Source: Megamerina dolium (lineage: Eukaryota > Arthropoda > Insecta > Diptera > Megamerinidae). Taken from it: DNA of 64,000 nucleotides. Below are positions 46,066 to 58,290 of the stretch, one piece after another. The position numbers and the translations under genes are program-made. Position 1 is the stretch's first letter, and each line of letters opens with the position of its first letter. The notes under the pieces are model-generated. The model did not search any database and was not told where the DNA came from. It saw only the letters and a program-made list of their open reading frames with translations. The stretch is taken from assembly GCA_963854835.1 (NCBI GenBank), contig OY978525.1:83974833-84038832 (forward strand), read 5' to 3'.

Positions 46066-47336
46066 TCAACAAGGAAATATGCTGGTTTCAAACGTTACCC
46101 GTTGGCCGTGTATACAGTTACAGATGTTGGACGTAGAGGTGTTGTGAAATTTTTTGGGAATGACGCTGAAATCAGCTCCGGTATCTACCAAATATTTGAC
46201 ATGAGATGATCGATCGATAACAAATAGTTGATTAATGCGAGCTATGCAAGAGTCAGTCAATGCGTCGTTGGTGGATGTTGATTGTCAATCTCTCATATTG
46301 GAATTGCGGTGTCGTGTTGTCGGCGACTACAAGGGCTGCGACACAGAGTGGCAGCATCGCCAAATGTCTGGTGATAAAACAGTCACGGTTGTTAGGCGTC
46401 TTAGAGCGCTGACTGCTTCGTTGGCGGCTGCGTGGACGCGAAGATTGAAAAGAATTATGATCACGTCATTAAACCTTTTTTTGCAATTGATTGATTGTGT
46501 CTGTCAACTGTGCTATAGTTGACGCCGGTTCTGCTATTGAAGTATCTCGCACTAACGGATCCGTCTCAATAACGACATCAGCAACTACAATTTCAACATC
46601 GATAGGACCTTCGTTGAATGCATATATCGCGAAGTGTTTCGTTTGAAAAAGAATTACCTGCAACCCGACGCATTACGTTATACAGCTGGTTAGGACGTTG
46701 ATCGCCTAAAACCATCTCTTCAAGCAGGCGCTGAATTTTGTCCATCTGGCTTTCATCGAAATACTTCAACAATTCGTTGTTTAAATAATCGTACATCACA
46801 ATTCCAGTGCTGATTACACGCTGAGAGTTCTCAGCGCTTCTGGCAATTTGTCCAATTGTTGGAAGCGTTAGAGGATCTAAAGTAGCCATGACGTGGTAAC
46901 ATCGCTGTGTGTCGCTGTGCATATTCCAAGCTTTAAACCAATAATCCACTGTTGCGAACCATGCCTCCATATCATCCGTTGTTATACGTGGTATCGGAAT
47001 GCGCATATTAACTTCATTTTCGGCTTGCATTTTTTGTAGCAGTGAAACTAACGGTAGTTGTTGCTGCTGAACTAAGTGTGGCGCACCAGTATACCGTTGT
47101 TGAGCAAACGATGTTGCTCCGTTGTGTTGTTGTAACGATAACGGTGGTGAAATATTGTTTTGCGAATACGCCGGCTTGTGTTGAGATAACGCAGTGCTTT
47201 CCATTTCAACCGAAATAATTGTTTGTCTCGGAATCGTTCTATGACTCTGTCCTGAAGAAGTTGTGGAGTCATCGCTCCCAGATATAGCGGTGCTATCAAT
47301 GCGTTGTAAACCGTTAACCATCTTATTGCAGCTCAT
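46066..47336 (-). pseudogene. CsRn1-like Gag and protease, broken
   Basis: Gag (47336-46593) has a Ser/Gln-rich N terminus and the core PRITTDDMEAWFATVDYWFKA. Further on the minus strand gives FYHQTFGDAATLCRSPC (about 46385-46330), the CHCC-type zinc finger characteristic of CsRn1 elements rather than CCHC. The protease (46260-46066) reads RINQLFVIDRSSHVKYLVDTGADFSVIPKK. At least two frameshifts separate these parts. Confidence 0.72.
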
Positions 47337-47431
47337 ATGCAGTACTAAACGAAATTAAAATTATTAAATCCAAACGCACAGATTTCTTTATTATTTAATA
47401 CGGCAAATGCAAATCCTATGGTTATTTAAAT

Positions 47432-47449
47432 ATCCCACTTCTGACACCA
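47432..47449 (-). other. Primer binding site, tRNA-Leu type (CsRn1-like)
   Basis: Minus strand TGGTGTCAGAAGTGGGAT, the same 18 bases as in the G1 family, although LTR edge and gag are unrelated. Confidence 0.7.
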
Positions 47450-47473
47450 ATGTGGATGTTTAGCAGATCGTAT

Positions 47474-47475
<2 letters not shown>

Positions 47476-47557
<82 letters not shown>
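47476..47557. repeat. (TA)n microsatellite
   Basis: Pure TA between the CsRn1-like LTR stub and a LINE reverse transcriptase. Confidence 0.93.
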
Positions 47558-47559
<2 letters not shown>

Positions 47560-48240
47560 GTTGGTAGTTGGCGCAAATTGTGGAGTATCCTTTTTATATA
47601 CGGGACAGAGAACAGCGAGCCTCCAATCATCGGGTATGTTTTCATCCGACCATATTCTGCTTATGAAGTGGCGCAGGGTGGTGAGCATTTCAAAGCCTTC
47701 GGTCTTCAACAACTCGGCCGACAGGCCATCAGCATCTGCAGATTTGTTATTTTTCCGCCTAGAAATAGCTTTTTCGACCTTCTCATGGTTGGGTGGTGGA
47801 ACACCTGCACTATCAACCGTATTCGGGGAGTTCAGGAGATCTCCTTCGCTGGCGGAATTGTTCGAAGCGTCGATAATAATAATAACGTGGAGTAGTGTTC
47901 CCTCCATAAGCCGTTAACAGGTGTGAACTGTGAGACGAGAGGTCGTAGTCTCTTACTGCCAGCAAATCCACGCCCTAGTTCGTGCATCTCTGCATGGCAA
48001 CTGTACACAAATATCACGTCCATAGCAGTTCCTGAAGAGCGGTCATATGAGTCTTATATTTATCGAGGACATCTATCAGCTAGATAGAGGGACTTTCCCC
48101 ATAGAAGGGCCGGACATGCAGGTGTGCGCAGAATAAACTACGTGATGTCAAGTGGGTTCAATTGCGATGAGTTCAACAAGGACAGCACTCGGATCACCAG
48201 ACTTAGGCAGTTGGACACGTAACCTTGCGCCAACAATTGC
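47560..48240 (-). pseudogene. RTE-like LINE copy 2, deleted
   Basis: Minus strand: 5' leader piece (48240-48130, matching 33760-33850), short endonuclease scraps including VYSCHAEMHELGRGF, then a jump into RT (SADADGLSAELL, PDDWRLAVLCPVYKK, 47790-47590). Most of the endonuclease is deleted and the frame at 47907 joins unrelated parts. The 3' side ends at (TA)n. Confidence 0.7.
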
Positions 48241-49189
48241 CAATGGTGAACTAATACAGTTCCTTTTCCTTGTCGGTACGAGCCAACGTGTTTACGAATT
48301 GGTGGTTCAAGCTGCGTTGGTATTTTGCATTTTTTTTTCTTTAAATGGGCCTATGTTTTCCAGGTGAGATTGTACTGCAAAGTCTTTTCTTCGATGAGTG
48401 CCTCCATCAGAGCTTTGGACGATACGTAAAGCTTATATTTGAAGCCAAGTGATCAACGTTTTTGCCATTAATGCCGTGCTTTGCTTTTAGCTGCAATCAG
48501 ATTTTCAATTGTTGATTAAAATTTAACTTTGGGAGTGATTATTTTGCTGGTTGCAGTTGCCTTATTTACAACAGTGGAAATTCAACAGCTTCACCAATTT
48601 CACTCGATAGAGCATGAACAACATATATTTCTACCATGATGCGACAAGTTTGAGATGCTCTTAGCAAAAATTTTTGGTACAAAACCTTCCCTTTTCAATT
48701 GATTCCAAAAGAATTTATTAATATGACATGGGCTGAAAAATTCCGAGATTTTTAAATATGTGGTGCCACTAGAAAATAAGAATAACTCATCTGTCACTAG
48801 TTTATGTATGAACTTTCATGACATTTCGGCCATTCGTTTGAGTGACGCTTTTTTCGCCGTAGTAAAAATAATAGAAGTATCGCGTCTTGGTCTTTATGGA
48901 AAAAAGAACGGGTGGGATACATTTTGCACAATATTTTGGTAATGAAAAAGCTTTTGGCGCGATGGGTGCCACGTTTGCATCGGGTGCTTTGATAAAACGA
49001 TGCCTGAAATTTTATCAAATTTAATATTATAAAAATGGTAAATACTCTCTTCAAAATCTATGTATTCTACAACTCTGTTAAGTGACCCTGATATTAGTAA
49101 TCAGAAATAAGCTCAAAAGACAAAGTAGGACTTCTTTGGTATTAAACGTTCTCTGGTAAAATCAACATGTACGGATTTTTTACTATTTT
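48241..49189. other. Unassigned ~950 bp
   Basis: No confident gene. Two minus-strand frames (48797-48600 and 49054-48797) look faintly protein-like, but I cannot place them in a family. It is the flank into which SINE S4 inserted. Confidence 0.35.
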
Positions 49190-49201
49190 TTTTCTACTTT
49201 A

Positions 49202-49564
49202 AAAAATAAATAAATATGTGGCACTTAAAGCCCCAAAGGGCTCATTGGCCGAGCTTCTCTTCCATTACTGTTGTGCGTCTTAAATTTGAACAGTATTAGA
49301 ATGGACCTACTTATTTTAGCCGGTTCCGAACGGCAGAACACTTGTGACATCACTTTTTCTGAGCTTTGTCACAGAGTTCTTTTTAGAAGCTTTTTCATGG
49401 CAAGTTGTTACTGTCGGAAGAATTGCCAATTGCTTGCCGACAGGTGGGTACCGTTCGAAAGAAAAATCTTTTCGATATTAAATTTGTTATGCATCAGCCG
49501 GGTATTGAACCACGACCTACAGATCAGAAGGCGAACACACTAACCACTGAGCTACGGCACACAC
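49202..49564 (-). mobile_element. tRNA-derived SINE copy S4, full length
   Basis: Minus-strand full-length copy. A and B boxes are intact in the reversed head (49520-49564). The 12-bp target duplication TTTTCTACTTTA is exact (49190-49201 and 49565-49576). Confidence 0.9.
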
Positions 49565-49576
49565 TTTTCTACTTTA

Positions 49577-51160
49577 CTATTTACTATTTTTACTAATCTT
49601 ACATTTAATACAAAACTACCAAAGGTCACTTTTTTGATTTACTTATAAAAAAAATAACTTTTTTATGTATTTGTCGTACTTACTTGTATATGTCGAAAAT
49701 GCTTTCTATGATGAACAAATTAAATCTGAACAACATTGGCGGTGCATTTATAGAAAATTCTACAATAAATCGCTATTTCGCGTAAATTTTTTGCAGCGTA
49801 AAGAAATTTCTGTGTCTGCTGTCTACCTTTTTTTATTTTTTATTATTGTATAGTTATTCGTCAAAAAATTAGCTACACTGGAATTTACCCATTAATATAT
49901 GTTTATAAATTCAATTTTTTATGAAAATTAGTACTATAGGTATACATATAAAGCAATTTTTTAAAAATAAAAAAATATTTACACACTTGTATTTGTTGCT
50001 GTTGTATTCATTTTATTATCATTTATTGTTTTATGATTAATTAGATAGTAGAATTTATTAGTTTATCAATTATAAGTTTTCACAACATTTAAAGAGATGA
50101 AACTCTTCAGTTCAAAAATGCATTTAGTGAAAATTACAATTCAAAATAACATGACACCTTTACAAACGCCATTTAGCCACCTGAGTCAAAGCCTTGAATG
50201 AGAAAATGCAAATTCAAATCAAAATAATAAATAAATAATTACAAATTATAAATTATAAAAATAAAAGGTTCAATACACATTTTCTGTATTTGAGTCGGTT
50301 TTAATGCAATAAAAAAAATAAATAGAATAAAAATAATCATTAGAATTAATAAAATGTAATTTTTTACACTTTCCCTTTTAGTTAAAGATCATGCCAATTT
50401 CATGTAACTCTTTATGTAAAGATTTCACACCATTTCCACATTAAAAAGCATTAAAAGAGATTATCCACCTTATTCGATTATGAGTAAATCAATCTCCAAA
50501 AATCATACTGTGAAAAATGAAAATAAAATTGCAGGCATAAATATCTAGTGTATTTAAATATGAATGGGTATCATCAATTATTATAACATTACATTTCGTT
50601 GAGGGTAGTATAATTAATAATTAAATATATATGTTTATAAGAATAATAAAAAGTATGTTTAGCTTTCATTGTAGTAGTTCTTTAGTGCACACATTCACAT
50701 TAGTCGTATTGCCATGTTGTTATTTATTGTTGATGCTTTCGATGATTGATGTTGACAATTATAGAAAAAGGGTTTAGGTAAATGAAAAAATTAAAAATAA
50801 TAAATTTCATTAAATGCTGTATAAAACGTATTTAAATGGTACAAAATAAATATGTCTGAGTGTGTAACTGCGTGAGTGTGTTTGATTGATTTTATTTTCA
50901 TTAAATGTGTGTTTATTTTAGTTAATGCAGGCTGTAGTACACATCCAACATTTATTTATCATGTGAATCTGTTGGGGAATTTAATCCAGATGTTGTATTG
51001 TTTTCATTTAAGGCATCAGGGAAACTGGTTACTGAACCCGAACGTGAAGTTGAGACTTTTGTCTATAAGAAAATAACACATAGTGAAAAATAAATTAGAA
51101 TTATTTTATTCCCAAAATGCAATCATCGCATGCACACAAACAAAGAGATAAATAAGTAAA
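49577..51160. other. AT-rich unassigned spacer, no gene
   Basis: About 1.6 kb very rich in A/T with no substantial frame, no inverted repeat and no similarity to other parts of the window that I could see. It may be unique flanking DNA. Confidence 0.45.
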
Positions 51161-51162
51161 AT

Positions 51163-52060
51163 ATTTGATTTGAGGGTTACCGTTTATATAAAAAGTATAA
51201 AAATGCATTTAGTTATCATCAGAAATGGTTTTATTGTTTTGCAAATTATTCTCCATGAAGGTTAATACAGTTTTGCATGCGCTCAAACCAATCGTCGAAG
51301 CACTTTGGCCACTCGGACTGAGACACATCCAAAATATGGTTTTTGTTAGATTTGGCTCATCTTGGAATACCCGCACGGTCGATTGCTGTTTTGTTTCAGG
51401 CTCATATGCATATATCCATGATTCGTCACCTGTCACGATCTTATTAACGTCTTTCGAAGCACCGCATTCGAATTTTTTCATAATTTCTTCACACCAATCG
51501 ACACAAGCCTTTTTTTTGAGCGATTGTTAAATTATGCGGTATCCAACCAGAACACATCTTTCTGACAGATAAGTGTTCATGCAATATCGAATGCACGGCG
51601 GTGGAACTAATGCCCAAGGATCCCTCTATCTCACGGTATGTCACATGACGATTTTTCATTATCAGTTCACGCACAGCATCGATGGTTTCCGGCACAATGA
51701 CCGATTGTGGACGACCTTCACGAAATTCGTCCTGGAGCGATCGGCCACCACGCTTGAATTCGTTGAACCAGTTATAAATTGTCTGGAGAGTTAGGGCTTC
51801 ATAGCCAAATGCCGCATGAAGACGATCGACGCATTGTTGTTGAGATAATTCACTTTGAAAATCGTAAAAAATCATGGCTCGATAATGTTCACGACTTGAA
51901 TTTTTCAAGTCTCTGTAAACAACACAAATTGCGCTTGTACATAAAAACGTACTGAATACATTTATGCTAAAAAATGTCAAACTTTCCAAGGAAATGTCAG
52001 ATTTGACGAAAACGCACTAAACCATACTTTCTAAATAAATATAAAAGGCAACCCTCGCAA
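51163..52060 (-). mobile_element. mariner element, internally deleted
   Basis: Imperfect terminal repeats: left GAGGGTTACCGTTTATATA (51172 on), right, reversed, GAGGGTTGCCTTTTATATTT (52055-52036). About 0.9 kb remains of the usual ~1.3 kb. Exact TA duplication is not certain. Confidence 0.78.
51209..51989 (-). pseudogene. mariner transposase, internal deletion and shifts
   Basis: N-terminal half: helix-turn-helix LTLQTIYNWFNEFKRG, REGRPQS and VTYREIEGSLGIS, then IPHNLTIAQKKG. After a frameshift near 51500 comes IVTGDESWIYAYEPETKQQS with the first catalytic Asp and VFQDEPN. The sequence then jumps to the C-terminal end (reading LHGE-like in another frame at 51260), so the region with the second and third catalytic residues is deleted. 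Confidence 0.85.
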
Positions 52061-52691
52061 TACGTATAAATAATTTTATAAGGCGATATTCGGTATGAAT
52101 TTGGAAATCACACTAAGTTGGGACAGGTTTGGTTTTTTGAATAATTATTTTGTGATGTGAAAGTGAAAAGAAATGCGAAGCTAAAAACTAGGGCTATACG
52201 ATTAATCTTTCAATCAAACTCTCTGATTTCCTATTTAAAATATTGATTAATCAAATAAATTATTCCAATAATAAACTTTTACTTTGTTAAGTTTTTATTT
52301 TGTGAACGTTTTAATTCTAATTAGAATCAACCCTGTTCGATCATTGGATTACGTCAACAATAATTACAACATCTATTTTGTACTATCTATATGCAACAAT
52401 TTATTTAATCAATACTTGTATTTACAATCACATTTTAATGTACGTCAAATTTAACTTGAGACTCTGCTCTTATCTATCAATGTTTGATGTTCGAAACTCG
52501 ATATTGAATTAGCTATTCCTCGAGAAATTCGGCCCATTTGTACTTTGTGGCAACACTCAAGAATCTTTTTTTTTTTCGTTATCGAATTCGTTTTCTTTCT
52601 TTCTTATTGATGTGTTCTGATTATTACATATTCCTTTTTAGTTGATTTCGGTTAAATACTTCTTTTTCTCTCACTCAACATTATTCATGTA

Positions 52692-54342
52692 CAGTGGCTC
52701 CCAGCTTATTTCGTACAGTGACAGTTTAAAAATTGCTGCAGTCGTAATTCCTAATATAGCAAAAATTTGAACAAAATATAAATGCCATTTTTGAAAGGAA
52801 GGTTTGTTTTTTATTTTCCAAAATTTACTTTTTCAAAATTTTAGTGTTTGACACTATAAAAAAATAAAATAAGAAAAAAATAGGAAAATTCATGTCACAG
52901 CTTATTTCGTACAGTCTCTTTAAGTTCAAACTAAAAACAAAGTAAGTTGATTTTAATATTTAGTATGACATCCCTTAGCGTTAATGACAGCCTGGAGTCT
53001 ACTTGGCATTGAATCCACCAATTTTTGAGTGATGTCTGGTGTGATTTTTTTCCATTCCTCCATCAGTACCTTCTTTAGGTCTTGCTTATTAGAAATCTTG
53101 TGTGTTCTTATTTTATTGTCCAAAATAGACTAAAAATTTTCAATCACATTCATGTCAGGTGACTGTGGTGGTGGAGACATCAAGTGTGAGCAGTTCAAAT
53201 AAGCCAAGATTGCACAATCCCAGATTTATGTTTTGGGTCATTATCTTGGTAATACCGAAATTCTTCCCGCAAACCCAGTTTGTCTGCACTTTGAAGTAAA
53301 TTGTTTTTCAGAATCTCGAGGTACTTCATTTTGTCCATTGTTCCCTCAATAAAAACCAATTCACCTACTCCGGCTGCTGACATACAGGCCCAAACCATCA
53401 CGCTACCGCCACCATGCTTCACTGTGGGCTTAAGGTTCTCCTTGTTTAGCTCGGTATTAGCTTTACGCCAAACATATGACATTCCGTCCGAACCAAAAAT
53501 ATTAAACTTAGACTCATCCGCGAAAATAACGGTATTCCAGAACGCAGGAGTATTAATAATATGCTCTTTGGCGAAGTCAAGTCGGCGTTGTATATTCATT
53601 TTCGAAATGAATGGTTTCTTTCGGGCTACTCGACCGTTCAAGTCATGATTGCGCAGCACACGTCGGACAGTTTCAGCACTGGATGATTTTCCTATTTCAC
53701 GCTGAACCTCTGCAGCCAACTTCGGAGCGGATAACTTTGGATTTTTCTTAATTTTTCGTACAATATAATGCTCGTCTGATGCGTTGAAAATCTTATTAGG
53801 TGCTTCTCTGCCCTTGTTCTCCAACCGATTTTCGCGAACGAAGCGTTGAATGATGTATTGGACAGTTGAGGCACTTAAATTTGTCATTTCAGCAATTTTT
53901 TGCACACTCTGACCTTTCCTAAAATGGTTAATTACCAGTTTACGCTGTTCCATCGTTGTACGATGACCCATAAAGCTAAATGTTTAATTTACAGCACTTT
54001 AACTATTTAAAATAATAATAATAAAAATTGTTATAATAGTTAAAAAGGTCCAAAAACTCATACAATTCAAAAAAACTTTGTAACTGCGCGGCAGAATGAA
54101 ACTTACCTACATTGAAGTTTGTGTACGAAATAAGATGTGAGCTGAAAATCAGCTGATCAATAGTTTTTCTCTCTTGCATAACAAAAAGAAAAATTTTTGG
54201 GGTTCCCCGTTTTCTTATTAGGTTTACTAAACACATACACAGACATCTACATTCAAAACTTATCGATAAGTTTTTTAGTTTCGATGTTACAGCCATGTAC
54301 ATAAAAATATATACACTGTACGAAATAAGCTGTGAGCCACTG
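52692..54342 (-). mobile_element. Tc1-type transposon copy T1, 1,651 bp
   Basis: Outer ends CAGTGGCTCCCAGCTTATTT and, reversed, CAGTGGCTCACAGCTTATTT; TA flanks at 52690-52691 and 54343-54344. Inner copies of the CAGCTTATTTCGTACAGT site lie about 200 bp in from each end (52900 and 54135), an IR/DR layout. It is the same length as copy T2, with few differences. Confidence 0.92.
52960..53971 (-). pseudogene. Tc1 transposase of copy T1, broken
   Basis: The N-terminal 258 residues are open from ATG 53971. A one-base loss near 53195 (TTCAAATAAG versus TTCCAAATAAG in T2) shifts the frame before the third catalytic residue, and a TGG-to-TAG change near 53131 adds a stop in the ENLW block. The C terminus, in contrast, keeps what looks like the original ending (GCHTKY). 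Confidence 0.9.
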
Positions 54343-54756
54343 TATATCGCCATTAGTGATGATTCACCAACAATACTAGTGACCAGTGTTTAAAAAACTG
54401 AAATAAGTTTCGTTTCATTTAGTTTTGCTTATGCTTATGCTTCTGAAAAAACTACAATTTCAGTAAAAGCAAAAGCAGAAAATGATTACTGAAAAAATGC
54501 GCAGCACTTTCGGCAGTCGTCGGTTTGCAAATTTTACTTGGATTTACTTTTGCTTTTGGTCAGTAGCGCATGTCAAAGCAGAAGCAATTTGTTTGCTTTT
54601 GCAAGTCGCAAGCAGTCTTAGTCAAATGTGCTGTGTTTTTGCTCCTCATATACATACTAGTGTCCAGCGCGAGTGTGTAAAATGTACTCATCTAAGCATC
54701 GCTGAGTACGATGCAGCCGAATACGATATACTAACTGTAAATTTGGCATCGTCTTA

Positions 54757-55297
54757 TGCTGCAACTAGCCACCGACGTAAAAACGTAGAACGTGTCAGCT
54801 GACACGACCTATCTTATGGGAATGCCGTGTTAACGAAAACTCACCAACGTATGACGGTGACGTAGACGTTGCTCGTAGCGGAGAGAATCAACAGCAATTT
54901 GATTTTTTACGTAAAAACGTGTCAGCTGATCGCTCTATATGTTTACAGGGTTACCAGCTTAAACTTTTATAAATGAATAAAAACTTAACTAAAAATGTTT
55001 AGTTTTTTTTTTTAATTAATCAAAACTATTATCGTGTTTAGTTATTTATTAAAATATACTTCACGTATATTAATTTTTTTTTAGTTTATAACATATATAT
55101 TATGAAATTTGATCATGAAAATGGTAAGTGTGATTAAAAGCATGCACGCACAGTGTTACATGGCAACATTGTTATGTATCTATATAAGAAAGAACAGTCG
55201 ATTTCTCCGTCGCTGCTACGGGCATAACTTTTGACAAATTTTTGCTCTTACGTACGGGCGGTACGTAAGTACGCTACGTCGGTGGCTAGTTGCAGCA
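54757..55297 (-). mobile_element. MITE copy M2, 541-bp long form
   Basis: Same 22-bp ends as M1 and M3 but in the opposite orientation, with a 3-bp TTA duplication (54754-54756 and 55298-55300). The interior is ~340 bp longer than in M1/M3 and AT-rich, without a frame. It may be closer to the autonomous parent. Confidence 0.85.
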
Positions 55298-55300
55298 TTA

Positions 55301-55502
55301 TGCTGCAACTAGCCACCGACGTAGCGTACGTACGTACCGCCCGTACGTAAGAACATACAAAATTGCATTGATTTTCTCCGCTACGAGCAACGTCTACGTC
55401 ACCGTCATACGGTGGTGAGTTTTCGTTTACACGACATTCCCATAAGATAGGTCGTGTCAGCTGACACGTTCTACGTTTTTACGTCGGTGGCTAGTTGCAG
55501 CA
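55301..55502 (+). mobile_element. MITE copy M3, 202 bp
   Basis: Near-identical to M1. Flanked by TTA (55298-55300 and 55503-55505); the left TTA is shared with M2, so one element inserted exactly at the target copy of the other. Confidence 0.9.
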
Positions 55503-55505
55503 TTA

Positions 55506-55825
55506 TCATCAGTATAGTATCGAGTAAGATCGTTTGGTATTCATTGCTTGTTCTCTTTTTCACACAAAAATGGGGCTTGGACAAACTCAAATCATAAGTT
55601 ATCGCGTGGAAATGTGGATTTTTGCCATATTGAAATTGCGGAACGCTGTTAAAATAGTAGTCATGAATTTTTTTTGTAATTACCGACTATACAATTCTGA
55701 TTACTTTTGCAAGTAACTTAAATTAGATGAAAGTTTAAAAATTCAAAATTTAAAAAAAAGCAAAAAAATAAAGTTTTAATATTTGTTGGAACTATTTTAA
55801 TGGTTAGCAAAATTTAAAGTCACAC
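55506..55825. other. Unassigned interior of the hAT-like element
   Basis: A 60-residue frame at 55534-55716 has no recognisable similarity. The rest is AT-rich. Confidence 0.35.
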
Positions 55826-56230
55826 ACTCGAATCAACCTTATTCGATCATTGGATTCTGTCAATAATAATTGCAACACTTATTTTGTACAACTATATACA
55901 GCAACTATTTATTTAATTAACACTATTTGCAATCAACTATTTACAATAACTCTTTCATGTGCTTGCAAATTTTGCCTCTGATACTGTATCAATGTTTGGG
56001 CGATCACTTTCGGAATTCAATTGATTTCATTTATTAACAACTGGCCCTATTTATACTCTATGTCAACACTCCAGAATCTTCCTTTATCGTATTCGAGTTT
56101 CTTCTCTTTCTTTCTAGTTGGTTCGTTCTAGTTATCGCCTATTTCTTTTTGTTGACATTCCTTTCGATGTTGCCATTATTCATGCCATCCACAATTAGTG
56201 ATGAATAACCAATCATCGATACTAATTACA
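55826..56230 (-). repeat. Diverged G1-like LTR, solo, 5'-edge lost
   Basis: Minus orientation, matching the G1 LTR from ATCAACCTTATTCGATCATTGG to ATCGATACTAATTACA with many changes. Polyadenylation and TATA motifs (TATTTATACTC) remain. The right flank is ATATTTTA. Confidence 0.82.
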
Positions 56231-56388
56231 ATATTTTAGTATGTAGTATTTTTGTGTGTGAAACGATATGAAAACTTTTTTACTTTTACTTTCGTTTTTT
56301 TATTTTTCATTGTGTAATAAATAATAATAATATACATACATATGTACCATTTTCTTATTTTAATTTTAGTATTTTTATATGTAAAATA

Positions 56389-56555
<167 letters not shown>

Positions 56556-56817
56556 GAAAACTTGCTGCTTCTTCGACTATTACCGCTGACGACTTGCACA
56601 AGCAAACATATTGCTTCTTCTTTGAATTGTGCTATTGACAAAAAGCCAAAGCAAAGCAAAATTAAATTTTTCAAACCGACGGTTGCTGAAAGTGCTACGC
56701 ATTTTTTCAATAACCGTTTTCCGCTTTTGCTTTTACTTAAACTGCTGTCTTTTTCAGAAGCATAAGCAGAAACACAAGCACATGAAATAAAACTAATTGC
56801 AGTTTTTTAAACACTGG

Positions 56818-57404
56818 TATAGTGAATTTTTCTCAACAAAAAAGTGAGTATTATATTCTTTTGAAAATAACTAAAGAGGCGTAACTAAAACCAATGTAGA
56901 ATGCCACGAAATTCATTCATTGGTACTAATTTCAAATATTCTCATTTTCCTAAAACAATTTGTTTTTTTTTTTTTATTATTTACTTAAACAATTTACTCT
57001 TTAGATTTTTTGACGGATATGTTAGAAACAAATCAAATGATATAAAAAATTAAATGAAATAAAAATTGCGAATTTTCGAGGTATTTTGACCTCTCTCTCT
57101 GGAACAGTGGAAGTATGTACTGTAGTTCAAGTATTAATATGCAATTTAGACCGGTCAAAAATTGCAGAAGGACTCTTGCAGACATATTTAGAAAGATTTA
57201 CCTAACCTAATATTGTTTCCATCTATAACATTGAATTTCATAAAAATATTGAATCTTAAAATATTGACTTTAACCGAATATCACCACATACATACGCTGT
57301 TGTAAGCATTAAAATTTATGATTTGTGTATATGGTATATGCCATAGTCATATATTAAAAAACTGTGACAGGAACAATTTATATCACTTCAACTATTGAAA
57401 CTTT
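56818..57404. other. AT-rich unassigned spacer
   Basis: No gene or known repeat seen between the hAT-like element and the unknown dispersed repeat. Confidence 0.4.
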
Positions 57405-57890
57405 TTTATTACTTAACACTAGTCGACACGAAAAAAGTACATAAAAAAAATTATGTTTTCTAGACTAAGATTGGACACAGAACAAAAAAATTGTACTCAT
57501 TTATTTTTCCAAAGAAGCTTTTTTGATATATTCGTTACTGGAAAAATCTCGAAATAAGTTTATCCATATAAGATGATTTCGAAAGGTGAAGACCACACCT
57601 TCCTTCTAATGATATATCATTTGTGTAGATCGGATCAAATTTGACTGAGTTATAGCAATGAAATTCGAAGAAATTGATTCTTTATCTTTTTTGAAAATTA
57701 CTCACTTTCAATTGTTTCATTTACATGAAAAAGAAATTATTGCATATATTTGTAAGTTTGTAGGTGAAAGATAAATTTATGGTGAAAATTTTAAGTATAA
57801 CTTTGCTCAAATGACACATCAAATGTAGAAGCTAGTATTAATTTTAGACACATGCTTGTTTATATATGCAATACAAATATAAAGCTATCG
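57405..57890 (-). repeat. Unknown dispersed repeat, copy 1
   Basis: Its reverse complement aligns by eye with 61330-61850 over about 490 bp, sharing blocks such as ATAACTCAGTCAAATTTG, AAATCATCTTATATGGATAA and TATACTTAAAATTTTC. No frame or terminal repeat is evident. Family unknown. Confidence 0.65.
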
Positions 57891-57951
57891 AACAGAAACA
57901 GTAAGGTTTGATTTCCTATCTCGAATGCTCCATATCAGAGATCAGAAATTA

Positions 57952-58221
57952 TAAAATAAAAAAAATTAGATATGTGGCACTTAAAGTCCCGAAGGGCTCT
58001 GCGGCCGAGCTTCTCTTCTATTACTGTAGTGCGTGTTAATTTTTGGACAGTATTAGAAGGGACCTACTTATTTTAATCGATTCCGAACGGCAGAACTCTT
58101 GTGACATCACTTTTTCTGAGTTTTGTCACAGAGTTCTTTTAGAAGCTTTTTTCATGGCAAATTGTTACTGCCGGAAGAATTGAAGACTAACACACTAACC
58201 ACTGAGCTACAGCACCACACA
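57952..58221 (-). mobile_element. SINE copy S5, internally deleted
   Basis: Has the tail, body and A-box end of the SINE, but about 100 bp including the B box are missing (junction near 58182). Flanks ATCAGAAATTA and ATCGGAAATTA (57941-57951, 58222-58232) match except one base. More diverged than the other copies. Confidence 0.8.
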
Positions 58222-58290
58222 ATCGGAAATTAGTACTACTAAAATTAGTATACTAAATTCGTGACCAATAAAAATTGGTGCAAATGACTA

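Larger units (their letters stand above)
46066..47455 (-). mobile_element. CsRn1-like gypsy fragment: LTR edge, gag, protease
   Basis: Minus strand: a short LTR end (ACATCCACA at 47459-47451), tRNA-Leu-type primer site, gag from 47336 and a protease to 46066. RT and beyond are missing on the left. The LTR is cut by (TA)n after about 20 bp. Confidence 0.68.
52285..54382 (-). repeat. Diverged G1-like solo LTR split by Tc1
   Basis: 52285-52689 resembles the G1 LTR in minus orientation (TGTTAAGTTTTTATT..., CAATTTATTTAAT, CTTTCTTATTGATGTGTTC) with heavy divergence, close to the LTR at 55826. It is interrupted by Tc1 copy 1 and resumes at 54345 (CCATTAGTGATGATTCACC) to about 54382, where the hAT-like element begins. 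Confidence 0.7.

Noticed and set aside
48600..49054. Possible transposase remnants at 48600-49054
   Set aside because: Some residues hint at a transposase, but I could not find a catalytic or DNA-binding motif, so I left it unassigned.
55534..55716. 60-residue frame between MITE M3 and the old LTR
   Set aside because: Short, hydrophobic and AT-driven, with no family match; treated as chance.
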